Positions 6,681 to 14,365 of a stretch of DNA of 17,832 nucleotides are shown piece by piece. Within the stretch, counting starts at the first letter, position 1; every line of letters starts with the position of its first letter. The notes beneath the pieces were generated by a model. That model saw nothing but the letters and a program-made list of their open reading frames with translations, ran no database searches and was not told where the DNA came from. Source of the stretch: an uncultured Ancrocorticia sp. (lineage in GTDB: Bacteria; Actinomycetota; Actinomycetes; Actinomycetales; Actinomycetaceae); contig CAJPTB010000003.1 of assembly GCA_905373325.1 (NCBI GenBank), positions 1-17,832 on the forward strand, read 5' to 3'. The position numbers and the translations under genes were made by a program.

Positions 6681-9186
6681 CTTCGCCCAGGCGGGTCAAG
6701 TGATCGCCGGCCGCTACAGGCTCACCGAGCCGTTTTCCGAGCAGCCGCCGTATCCCGGCGTTCAAGCATGGAACGTGGTCGACACGCTCCTCGGGACCTC
6801 GCTGCGCATCCTCGCGTTGGACCCCGGCAACCCGAATGCGAGCGAGGTGCTCGACGCGGCAAGGCGCAGCTCGCTCATCGACGACCCGCACGTCGTGCGC
6901 ATCATCTCTGTCGGCGAGGACCCCGCCGCCCACTACGTGGCCACCGAGATCCCGCTCGGGACGCCGCTGTCCGCCTATCTCCACGGCGCCCCCTTCGCCC
7001 CCGACCAAGCGCAGGCGCTCACGGGCGAGGTCGCGAGCGCGCTGAACTCGGCGCGGGCCAGAGGAGTCCGCCATCTTCAGCTGGCACCTCAGCACGTCCG
7101 GGTGGGCGTGTTGGGCGAGGTCTTCATCGACGGGCTGGGCGTCGAGGCGGCGTTGGCCAACCTTCGCGCGGATTCGATGTCCAGCTCTCAGGCAGACCGC
7201 ATGGAGTCTCGGGGGATCGCGGTTCTCCTGGCCCGGCTCCTCACCGGAGACGGGCAATCCAAGGCCGACGCCGTTCTGCGGTCCGCAGCCGAAAACGGCT
7301 CCCTGCCCGGAGCGCTGCGCAGCACGTGCACGCGAGAGCTCCGAGGATTGGGCGCACTGTCCCCGGCCGACCTTGTTCGCGAGCTCGCCCCTTGGGGCGC
7401 CGTCGAGCCCTCGGAGTTCCCTTCCACGAAAACCTCAGGCAAATCGGCCTCGCCGTCGGCCGAGCCGGCCGCGGCGGGAGACTCTTCCGACCGCGCACCG
7501 AAGGAGGCGGACGCGAATCGGGGCGGCGAGTCGGCCGTCGGAGGGCAGGCGACCCCGGACGAAACCGGCTCTGCGCGCAGCGACATCGACCCCCTTTCCG
7601 ACGATTCCGTCAAGTCCGGCGGCATGAAGCCGAAATGGTCGAGTCTGGGCGCCTTCGCGGAGGAGCACCCCGAGGCGGTCGATCCCTCGGCCACCGCCAT
7701 CTTCCGTCCCGAAGACTTCGGCGACGCCCCCGAAGGCGACTACGTGAGCATTGCGGACGGCCCCGAGGACGAGGTCTCTGAAGACAAGACGATTGAAACC
7801 GCGGCGGCGAGGGACAAGGAGACCGCAGAAGGCAAGAAGACGCCACAGGGCAAGAAGGCGTCACAAGGCAAGAAGAAGACTCAAGGCGGCAAGAAGAAGT
7901 CCGCGCAGGGCAAAAACAAAGCAAGCGGCGGCGCGGCCGCCGACGCGGCGAGGCAAGCCGAGCTTTCTCAGACTCAAGTCGAGCTCTCTCAGACGGCGGT
8001 GTCTTTGCAGGCAACCGGGCCTTCGGAATCTTTGCAGGCGGCCAATGCAGCCGATCCCGCAGCCGAAGCAGCCCGCACTCCGTCAAAGCCCTCCGGCTCT
8101 TCCGCTGACGACGGGGCCGCCTTCGTCGGGGAGGAGAAACGGAAAGCGGACGCGGGGAGAGGCGAGGCAACGCTCGCCGGGCAGTCGGCGGAGAAACAAG
8201 CCGCGGGCCATGCCGCGGCGGAAGCAAACCGCGCCAAGGCAGGCAAAGGGAAAGGCAAATCCTCGGCGGCGAAAACAGAGGAGGCCTCCGAAATGCCTCC
8301 GTCGTTCCTGCCTCATTCGGGCAATGCGGCGGGGGCGGCCACTGTTCGCATGCCCGTTTCCTCGGGCAACCAGACGTCTGCGCCGGGCCAGGCGCCTTCG
8401 CAAGGCCACGCGGCTCCGGCAAGCCAAACGGCTTCGGCAGCCCAGGAAGACCCCTGGCTTCTCGGCGCCCAGCCGGAGGAGCCGGTTTCTCCCGGAAACC
8501 TGGCCGGAGAGGAGATCGACAGGCCGCTCTACAATCCCTCGAAGGTCGTTGTGGCGCTTGCCCTTGTGCTCATCCTCGTCGTCGGGGCCTGGGCCGTTTT
8601 CAAGTTCTTCTCTCCGACGAGCGTCTCCACGACCAAGCCCACGGCCACGAAATCGCTGGAGCCGACCAAGGCTCCAAGCAGCGCCAAAAAGCCGACTGAG
8701 AGCCCGACGAAGAAAGAGGATCCGGACAAGCTTCCCGAGCCGAAAGTCTCGAGCGTCTCCCTCCTTAACCCCTACGGCGCCCAGATGGAACCGTCCACAG
8801 TCAACGAACAGGACAATCCCTCTCAAATCAGGTATCTGACGGATCGAAAGCCCTCGACCTCGTGGCAGTCCTGGTGGTACGGAGACGCCTCCTACAACAA
8901 GAACAAAGAAGGGATAGGCTTGGCCATCAAGCTTTCGGGCAAATCGAAAGTGACCTCTGTCAAGATCGAATCCAAGCTTTCCGGCGGGAAAGTCGAGTGG
9001 CGCAACTCCTCGGAGTCTTCGCCCAACAGCGGCGACGTCGTCGCCGAAGGCGGACTCAAGCCGGGATTGACCCTTTCAGCTTCGGAATCGGTGGCCACCG
9101 ACACCGTCATCCTCTGGTTCCCGGAGCTGTCGAAGGAGAGCGCCAAGAAGTACAGGCTCGACATTTCGGAGATCACCGTCGAGTGA
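6673..9186 (+). CDS. Transmembrane pseudokinase (C-terminal half of MviN/Rv3910-type protein)
   Basis: This 837-aa single-pass protein has a protein-kinase fold at residues 1-240 that lacks catalytic residues. The HRDLKPxN loop reads HLQLAPQHV (134-142), the DFG position reads DGLGV (153-157), and no VAxK lysine is evident (RILALD, 45-50). The middle is a long disordered stretch with acidic, Lys/Gln-rich (about 386-420, units such as QGKK) and Ala/Ser-rich parts. A membrane helix follows at about 624-644. The exterior ends in about 140 residues with a DRKPSTSWQSW motif, resembling an F5/8-type (discoidin-like) beta domain. The same pseudokinase, helix and outer domain sit at the C-terminus of M. 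tuberculosis MviN (Rv3910), where the pseudokinase is reported to bind FhaA when phosphorylated. Here the MurJ membrane part is absent. The start is ATG 6673, with GAAGGGAG five bases upstream. Confidence 0.82.
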   Translation: MNSFAQAGQVIAGRYRLTEPFSEQPPYPGVQAWNVVDTLLGTSLRILALDPGNPNASEVLDAARRSSLIDDPHVVRIISVGEDPAAHYVATEIPLGTPLSAYLHGAPFAPDQAQALTGEVASALNSARARGVRHLQLAPQHVRVGVLGEVFIDGLGVEAALANLRADSMSSSQADRMESRGIAVLLARLLTGDGQSKADAVLRSAAENGSLPGALRSTCTRELRGLGALSPADLVRELAPWGAVEPSEFPSTKTSGKSASPSAEPAAAGDSSDRAPKEADANRGGESAVGGQATPDETGSARSDIDPLSDDSVKSGGMKPKWSSLGAFAEEHPEAVDPSATAIFRPEDFGDAPEGDYVSIADGPEDEVSEDKTIETAAARDKETAEGKKTPQGKKASQGKKKTQGGKKKSAQGKNKASGGAAADAARQAELSQTQVELSQTAVSLQATGPSESLQAANAADPAAEAARTPSKPSGSSADDGAAFVGEEKRKADAGRGEATLAGQSAEKQAAGHAAAEANRAKAGKGKGKSSAAKTEEASEMPPSFLPHSGNAAGAATVRMPVSSGNQTSAPGQAPSQGHAAPASQTASAAQEDPWLLGAQPEEPVSPGNLAGEEIDRPLYNPSKVVVALALVLILVVGAWAVFKFFSPTSVSTTKPTATKSLEPTKAPSSAKKPTESPTKKEDPDKLPEPKVSSVSLLNPYGAQMEPSTVNEQDNPSQIRYLTDRKPSTSWQSWWYGDASYNKNKEGIGLAIKLSGKSKVTSVKIESKLSGGKVEWRNSSESSPNSGDVVAEGGLKPGLTLSASESVATDTVILWFPELSKESAKKYRLDISEITVE

Positions 9187-9194
9187 CGAACGGT

Positions 9195-9216
9195 GCGCCC
9201 CGCTGCAGCGGCGCGC
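9195..9216 (+). other. GC-rich hairpin between pseudokinase gene and trxB
   Basis: The palindrome CCGCTGCAGCGG at 9200-9211 is extended by four more pairs on each side after one mismatch. It lies nine bases after the pseudokinase stop. No T-run follows, so it is at best a pause site or RNA-end protector, not a standard terminator. Confidence 0.35.
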
Positions 9217-9292
9217 GGAAGCCGGACCCGGACGTCGGGAATAGCAGGCCCCTTCGCGCGCGTTCACTTCTCGACACCTACGAAAGGCAGAC

Positions 9293-10228
9293 ATGACTGA
9301 GAAAGTTCACGACGTCGTCATCGTCGGATCCGGCCCTGCCGGCTGGACGGCCGCCATATACACAGCGCGCGCGGGATTCGAGCCGATGGTCGTGGCCGGC
9401 GCCCTCGAGGCGGGCGGAGCGCTCATGAACACCACCGAAGTCGAGAACTTCCCGGGCTGGCCCGATGGGATCATGGGTCCCGACCTCATGGACAAGTTCC
9501 AGGCCCAGGCACAGAAGTTCGGCGCTTCGGTCGAGTACGAAGACGCGACAGAGCTCCGGCTCGAAGGCGACGTCAAGACTGTCGTCACAGACTCTTCGAC
9601 CTACAAGGCGAAAGCGGTGATCCTCGCGCTCGGCTCGGCGTACAAGAAGCTCGGCCTCGAGGGCGAACGGCTTTATTCAGGCAAGGGCGTGTCGTACTGC
9701 GCAACATGCGACGGTTTCTTCTTCAAAGACAAGGAGATCGCCGTTGTCGGAGGCGGCGACTCGGCGCTGACGGAGGCGCTTTTCCTCACGCGTTTCGGCT
9801 CGAAGGTCCACCTGATCCACCGCCGCGACCAGTTCCGTGCGTCGAAGGTGCTGGCCGACCGCGTCGCGGCCGACCCCAAGATCGAAATTCACTGGAACAA
9901 GACAGTCTCCGAGCTTTCCGGCGGGGAGACCCTCGAATCCGCCACGCTCGCCGACACCGTCACGGGCGAGACCTCGGTGCTTCCCGTCGCGGGACTTTTT
10001 GTGGCGATCGGCCATGACCCGCGCACCGCACTCGTTTGCGATGAAGTCGCCTTGGACGGCGCGGGGTACATCTTGGTCGATGAGCCCTCCACCCGCACAA
10101 ACGTCCCCGGAGTCTTCGCGGCCGGTGACGCCGTCGATCACACGTACCGCCAAGCCATCACGGCGGCAGGTTCCGGAGCCCGCGCCGCACTGGACGCCCA
10201 GGCTTACCTCGAAAACCTGCACGGCTGA
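9293..10228 (+). CDS. trxB: Thioredoxin-disulfide reductase
   Basis: This cytoplasmic flavoenzyme passes electrons from NADPH to thioredoxin. At 311 aa it is the normal size for the low-molecular-weight bacterial type. The FAD-binding GSGPAG is at residues 12-17, the redox-active CATC at 136-139, the NADPH-binding GGGDSA at 153-158 with HRR at 176-178, and the C-terminal FAD motif AGDAVD near 278. All catalytic features are intact. ATG 9293 follows an AAAGGCAG ribosome-binding sequence. In mycobacteria trxB is followed directly by a thioredoxin gene. Here the next gene is a DNA methyltransferase, and a degenerate thioredoxin-like gene comes after that. Confidence 0.96.
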   Translation: MTEKVHDVVIVGSGPAGWTAAIYTARAGFEPMVVAGALEAGGALMNTTEVENFPGWPDGIMGPDLMDKFQAQAQKFGASVEYEDATELRLEGDVKTVVTDSSTYKAKAVILALGSAYKKLGLEGERLYSGKGVSYCATCDGFFFKDKEIAVVGGGDSALTEALFLTRFGSKVHLIHRRDQFRASKVLADRVAADPKIEIHWNKTVSELSGGETLESATLADTVTGETSVLPVAGLFVAIGHDPRTALVCDEVALDGAGYILVDEPSTRTNVPGVFAAGDAVDHTYRQAITAAGSGARAALDAQAYLENLHG

Positions 10229-10264
10229 CCGGAGGCTTCCGCGTCCCGCGCCAACCTCCGGCGT

Positions 10265-10292
10265 CGCCCCTCCGAATTCTGTCGGAGGGGCG
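10265..10292 (+). promoter_or_regulatory. Perfect hairpin that buries the methyltransferase ribosome-binding site
   Basis: An 11-bp perfect stem (10265-10275 with 10282-10292) encloses a 6-base loop, ATTCTG. The 3' arm contains GGAGGGG (10284-10290), the only Shine-Dalgarno match before ATG 10302. In the mRNA the site would be paired. The hairpin also lies 36 bp after the trxB stop and could stop some transcripts, but no U-run follows. The structure is directly visible; its role is inferred. Confidence 0.7.
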
Positions 10293-10301
10293 CAGCACCG
10301 T

Positions 10302-12110
10302 ATGAGTATGTCCGAGACCTCCGCTTCCAACGCCCGCAAAGCTCGCGGAGCCTTCTTCACTCCCGCTCCGATCGCGCGGTTCATCGTCGATTGGGCGGTG
10401 CGCAGGGCGGGTGACAGCGTCCTCGACCCCTCGTGCGGCGACGCCGCCTTTCTTGCGCCGGCCGCGATGAAGCTTCTCGAGCTTTCCTCGGCGCGGCCGG
10501 TCGAGTCCTGCGTTCGAAGGCCTGCGATTGGCGAAGGGCAAACCGCACGCAAAGAGAGAGAAGTCTGCGAGGAGAGTCCTGTCGGCGAAAAGTCCGCAGT
10601 CTGCGAAGCAGCGGCCTGCGAGGCCGAACCCCGCGAGATCCGGGTCGATGGAGTGGACATTGACCCTCCTAGCGCGGCGGCGGCCCGCGAACGCGTCGGC
10701 TCGCTCGGTGCGCGCGCACGTGTCCTGGTCTCCGATTTCTTCACAATTCCGGCCGAAGCCCGCTACGACGCCGTCGTAGGCAATCCTCCCTACGTCAGGT
10801 ATCAGGGGTTCGCGGGCGCCTCGCGAACCGCCGGCAGAGAGGCGGCCTTGCGAGCGGGGGTGTCCTTGACGGCGCTTGCCTCGAGCTGGGCGCCCTTCGT
10901 TGTCCACGCCTGCCAGTTTCTTGTGCGAGGGGGCAGGCTCGGCTTCGTTCTTCCGGCCGAACTGCTCAGCGTCAACTATGCAGCACCCGTTCGCCGTTTC
11001 CTTTTTGACAGCTTTTCGAGCATCGAACTGGTCCTTTTCGAACGCCGGGTGTTCGACGAGGCCCAAGCCGACGTCGTCCTCCTGCTGGCCGAAGGATACG
11101 GAGGCTCGACGTCGCACGCCACAGTCCGCCAAGTCCGTGACGAGCGTGATCTGGCCGCCGCATCTCCGCATCCGCGCACGGCCTGCCGCGAAAGGGCGTG
11201 GGCGCCCGCCTCCCCGGAAGCCAAATGGACCGAGTTGCTCGCGCCCGCGGCCGCGCTTGCCGCCCTCGACGAATTGCGCGATTCTTCGGCATTGACGCCG
11301 CTCTCCGAGTGGGGCGCGGTCAAACTCGGAGCTGTCACCGGCAACAACGGCTATTTCACACTTTCTCCCTCTCGCGCCCGCGAGCTTGGCTTGGACGGCC
11401 GCGACCTGCTCAGGATCAGCCCGGCGGGAAGCTCCCATTTGCACGGGCTGTCCCTCACGTCAAGGGCGTTGGCGGCTCTGGGAGAAGAAGGCCGAGGAAC
11501 GCTGCTTTTCAGGCCGCGAACCCCTTTGTCCGCCGCCGCACGGCACTACATTCGCGCAGGCAGCGAAACCGGCGTCGACCTCGCATACAAATGCAGAGCG
11601 CGGGACCCGTGGTACATCGTCCCGCTCACGGCCGTCCCAGACCTTTTCTTGACGGCGATGAATGCCGAAATGCCGCGCCTCGCAGCCAACAGCGCCCGCG
11701 TGCGCCATCTCAATTCCGTCCACGGAGTCTGCCTGGCGGAAGAACTCCGCCGCTTGGGAACGGAGCTGCTTCCCCTGGCCTGCCTCAATTCTGCGAGCAG
11801 GCTCAGCGCCGAGCTCTCCGGCCGCAGCTACGGAGGCGGCATTCTCAAACTGGAGCCCGGCGAAGCCCGCAGATGGCTCGTCCCTTCGCCCGCGCTCATA
11901 AGCGAACGGCTTGAAGAACTGCGGTCGATCAAAGCCTCGGTCGCGCGGGCTCTGCGGCGGGGCGAGCTGTCCTGCGCAACCGAAATGGTCGACGCCGCCC
12001 TCGGACTGGCGAGCGCAAAGCCGGGCTCGGCCGAACCCGGCGGTCTTTTCTCGGCCGCCGCGGCTCTGTCGCGTCGGCGCATGGACAGAGGGAGGAAGCG
12101 TGGCCGATAA
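10302..12110 (+). CDS. N6-adenine DNA methyltransferase, TaqI/Eco57I-like
   Basis: This 602-aa methyltransferase is predicted to transfer methyl from S-adenosylmethionine to adenine N6. Motif I is DPSCGDAAF (42-50), the acidic motif II strand is VDGVDIDP (115-122), and the catalytic motif IV is NPPY (161-164). The C-terminal half looks like a target-recognition region of the gamma-type enzymes (DLAYKCRARDPWYIVP, then NSVHGVCL). No endonuclease domain or separate restriction gene is seen, so it appears to be an orphan. Between motifs I and II there is an insertion of roughly 48 residues (about 66-113) with Cys at 70, 89, 101 and 106 and many charged residues, absent from M.TaqI as I recall it. 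ATG 10302 is used; the frame is open further up, but only inside trxB. Its end overlaps the next gene by 11 bp. Confidence 0.85.
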   Translation: MSMSETSASNARKARGAFFTPAPIARFIVDWAVRRAGDSVLDPSCGDAAFLAPAAMKLLELSSARPVESCVRRPAIGEGQTARKEREVCEESPVGEKSAVCEAAACEAEPREIRVDGVDIDPPSAAAARERVGSLGARARVLVSDFFTIPAEARYDAVVGNPPYVRYQGFAGASRTAGREAALRAGVSLTALASSWAPFVVHACQFLVRGGRLGFVLPAELLSVNYAAPVRRFLFDSFSSIELVLFERRVFDEAQADVVLLLAEGYGGSTSHATVRQVRDERDLAAASPHPRTACRERAWAPASPEAKWTELLAPAAALAALDELRDSSALTPLSEWGAVKLGAVTGNNGYFTLSPSRARELGLDGRDLLRISPAGSSHLHGLSLTSRALAALGEEGRGTLLFRPRTPLSAAARHYIRAGSETGVDLAYKCRARDPWYIVPLTAVPDLFLTAMNAEMPRLAANSARVRHLNSVHGVCLAEELRRLGTELLPLACLNSASRLSAELSGRSYGGGILKLEPGEARRWLVPSPALISERLEELRSIKASVARALRRGELSCATEMVDAALGLASAKPGSAEPGGLFSAAAALSRRRMDRGRKRGR

Positions 12111-12669
12111 AGCCGAAGAAGCCAGAACCGAGGAAGTTGGAACCGGGCCAGAAGGCCGACCGCGTTATGCGCTCGTTTTCGCGACGGCGCGCTGGTGCGA
12201 GCCCGCCGTTCCCATGCGCGTCATTTTCAACGAGGTGGTCCGCGACTTCGAACGCAGAGTCGTCGAGGCCCGCCGCCGGGTCGCTTTGCCCGTCGGCGAA
12301 GACTCGCCCGCCAGTGAAGCCTCGCCGCCTGCCGGGTCCGACTCGCTTCTCACTTCGGCCTTCTCGCGCATCGCAGGCGTGCGCGGCGTCGTCCTCGACG
12401 GCGACGAAGTCGACGCGGTCCTTGCCTCGAGGGCCGACGACGCCGCATCCGGCCGACCCCCCGATCCGGCTTTCGAGCTCGATCCGCTCATTTCCCCGGC
12501 CTTCGCCGAAACGATCGACTTCGTCCCCATGATCGTCCTCATACGCGAAGGGAACCGGTTCACAGAGGGCGAGGAACTGGCGCGCTTCGCCGGTCAGTTG
12601 CCAAAGCTTCACATTCGCGAGCGGATTCTCGAGGCGCTCGGCGACGACCTTTTTCCTCCGGCTGCGTGA
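12100..12669 (+). CDS. Degenerate thioredoxin-like protein (WCEPA)
   Basis: This 189-aa protein has features of a thioredoxin fold. A strand YALVFATA leads into WCEPA (residues 32-36), where thioredoxins have WCGPC, so the second active-site cysteine is replaced by Ala. Later, FVPMIVLIREGNRF (141-154) fits the cis-proline strand pair, and RFAGQLPKLHIRERILEAL fits the last helix. An acidic Ser/Pro/Ala-rich stretch of about 70 residues separates the halves. GTG 12100 follows GGAGG and overlaps the methyltransferase stop by 11 bp. The position, one gene after trxB, is near where thioredoxin sits in related genomes. With only one active-site Cys it cannot run the usual dithiol reaction. It may be a monothiol or purely structural partner. 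The fold call is mine and moderately sure. Confidence 0.68.
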   Translation: MADKAEEARTEEVGTGPEGRPRYALVFATARWCEPAVPMRVIFNEVVRDFERRVVEARRRVALPVGEDSPASEASPPAGSDSLLTSAFSRIAGVRGVVLDGDEVDAVLASRADDAASGRPPDPAFELDPLISPAFAETIDFVPMIVLIREGNRFTEGEELARFAGQLPKLHIRERILEALGDDLFPPAA

Positions 12670-12762
12670 GTTTAGCCGATCCGTGGCAAACTTAGAAGGG
12701 TCGCACTCCCGGTGGGAACGCATCCGGAAACCGGGGTGCGCACAGTCGACCAAGGAGACGCC

Positions 12763-14106
12763 ATGAGCGACAAGCAGAGGAACGCCGACCGGGCGAGCGC
12801 CAATCGCGCCGCCGTTGCCACCGGCACACGCCTGGACCCCTGGTACAACACCTATGCCGACCGCGCGCTCGGAATGAGGCAGTCCGAGGTTCGTTCACTC
12901 TTCGCGGTGGCAAACCGCCCCGAGGTCGTCTCGCTCGCGGGAGGCATGCCCAACATCGAAGGCCTGCCCCTCGAGTTCCTCGCGGAGATGAGCAGCCGCC
13001 TTCTGCGCGATCGCGGCGCATCGATCCTCCAATACGGTTCAGGCCAAGGATCCGATGAATTGCGCGAGATGATCGTCGAGGTCATGCGCCCCGACGGCAT
13101 TCGCGGACATGCGGACGACGTCGTCGTCACCACCGGCTCTCAACAGGCTCTCGACCTCATCTCTCAAATTTTTGTCAACCCGGGCGACGTCGTCCTTGCG
13201 GAAGCCCCCTCGTATGTCGGGGCCCTTGGAACTTTTCGGGCCTATCAGGCGAACGTCGTGCACGTTCCGATGGACTCTGAGGGCCTCGTTCCCGAAGAGC
13301 TCGAGCGCGTCATCGACGAGCTCGAGGCCGAGGGCAAACCGATAAAGTTTCTCTACACGATTCCCAATTTCCACAACCCGGGCGGGGTGTGCCTTTCGGC
13401 CGAGCGCCGCCCGCGCATCGCTGAAATCTGTCAGCGCCGCCGTATTCTCGTGGTTGAAGACAATCCCTACGGCTTGCTGGGTTTTGACGGAGACCCGATC
13501 CCGGCCATTCAGTCGATCAACCCCGACGGCGTCGTCTACCTTGGCTCCTTTTCGAAGACGTTCGCGCCCGGCTACCGCGTTGGTTGGGCGCTGGCGCCCA
13601 CGGCCGTCGCCGCACGGCTCACCCTCGCCAACGAGAATGCGCTTCTGTGCCCGTCTACCTTCGCGCAGCTTTCGATCAACGAGTACCTGCGCACCTACGA
13701 CTGGTATCAACAGGTCAAGGAATATCGCGAGATGTACCGTGAACGGGGGTGCGCCATGCAGGCGGCGCTCGAAGAGTACATGCCCATGTGTTCTTGGAAT
13801 AGCCCCGAAGGCGGCTTTTACACCTGGGTCAGGCTGCCGGAGGGTCTCGACGCACAGGCCATGTTGCCGCGCGCCGTCACCAATCTGGTGGCTTACGTTT
13901 CGGGAACCGCCTTCTATGCCGACGGCCAAGGGCGGGAACATATGCGCTTGTCTTTCTGTTATCCGACGCCGGAGCGAATTCGCGAGGGCGTGCAACGCCT
14001 GGCCAGGGTGGTTCGCGCGGAGGCTGAGCTCGTCGACATGTTCGGCCTGCGCGGCGACGACGGCGCCAAACCTTCGCCTGGAGAGTTCGCATGGCCGCGA
14101 GTGTAA
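12763..14106 (+). CDS. PLP-dependent aminotransferase, fold type I (2-aminoadipate/MocR-like)
   Basis: This cytoplasmic aminotransferase of about 447 aa resembles the LysN/2-aminoadipate and MocR aminotransferase-domain group. The PLP-binding lysine lies in SFSKTFAPGYRVGW (Lys265). Other family marks are SLAGGMPN near the N-terminus, YGSGQGSDELRE, TTGSQQALDL, the YTIPNFHNPGG substrate loop and VEDNPYG. There is no winged-helix N-terminal domain, so it is an enzyme and not a MocR regulator. ATG 12763 is chosen because AAGGAG sits just upstream; the longer frame from 12712 lacks a good site. A weak promoter-like pair (TTTAGC, 16 bp, TAGAAG at 12693-12698) lies in the upstream gap. It may supply D- or L-amino acids for wall synthesis given the neighbouring ddl, but its substrate is unknown. 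Confidence 0.88.
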   Translation: MSDKQRNADRASANRAAVATGTRLDPWYNTYADRALGMRQSEVRSLFAVANRPEVVSLAGGMPNIEGLPLEFLAEMSSRLLRDRGASILQYGSGQGSDELREMIVEVMRPDGIRGHADDVVVTTGSQQALDLISQIFVNPGDVVLAEAPSYVGALGTFRAYQANVVHVPMDSEGLVPEELERVIDELEAEGKPIKFLYTIPNFHNPGGVCLSAERRPRIAEICQRRRILVVEDNPYGLLGFDGDPIPAIQSINPDGVVYLGSFSKTFAPGYRVGWALAPTAVAARLTLANENALLCPSTFAQLSINEYLRTYDWYQQVKEYREMYRERGCAMQAALEEYMPMCSWNSPEGGFYTWVRLPEGLDAQAMLPRAVTNLVAYVSGTAFYADGQGREHMRLSFCYPTPERIREGVQRLARVVRAEAELVDMFGLRGDDGAKPSPGEFAWPRV

Positions 14107-14124
14107 GGCCGGCGCAAAGACTCT

Positions 14125-14151
14125 GACGACGCCGCACAGCGGCCGCTCGTC
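14125..14151 (+). terminator. Hairpin after the aminotransferase gene
   Basis: GCCGC-ACA-GCGGC (14131-14143) forms an inner stem, and GACGA/TCGTC (14125-14129 with 14147-14151) an outer stem, with small unpaired bases between. It begins 19 bp after the stop and is followed by a G-poor C/A-rich stretch, not a T-run. Partial or factor-dependent termination is possible. Confidence 0.3.
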
Positions 14152-14180
14152 GCAGACGATCCCAACCCGGCCAACCTTTA

Positions 14181-14290
14181 GACCAATCCGACCGACCCCA
14201 ATCCAACCCGACCGATCTCAGTCCAATCGATTTCAATCCGATCGATCTCAGCCCAACCCGAACGATCTCAATCCAATCCAATCAACCACA
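14181..14290 (+). repeat. Degenerate pentanucleotide-phased array upstream of ddl
   Basis: From 14181 the sequence reads as five-base units related to ATCCA, ATCGA, TCTCA and ACCCG. A longer word, CGATCTCA or a close variant, recurs at 14193, 14213, 14228, 14243 and 14263, with spacings of 20, 15, 15 and 20, all multiples of five. The strand is rich in C and A and very poor in G, so its RNA would be nearly unstructured. This resembles a Rho-loading (rut) region. It fills much of the 259-bp gap before ddl, where no gene is seen. Confidence 0.65.
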
Positions 14291-14365
14291 ACACAACCGA
14301 CAATCCTGATCCAGACAACAAACAAGCCAAACAACAAACGGGTCACCCCGACCAAAGGAGAAAAA

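Noticed and set aside
9837..10301. Upstream extension of the methyltransferase frame
   Set aside because: It runs out of frame through trxB, which is a clear gene, and its residues do not resemble a methyltransferase.
13454..14365. Upstream extension of the ddl frame with pentapeptide-like repeats
   Set aside because: It overlaps the aminotransferase in another frame, and the apparent repeats follow only from the 5-bp DNA array. A strong ribosome-binding site sits at ATG 14366.
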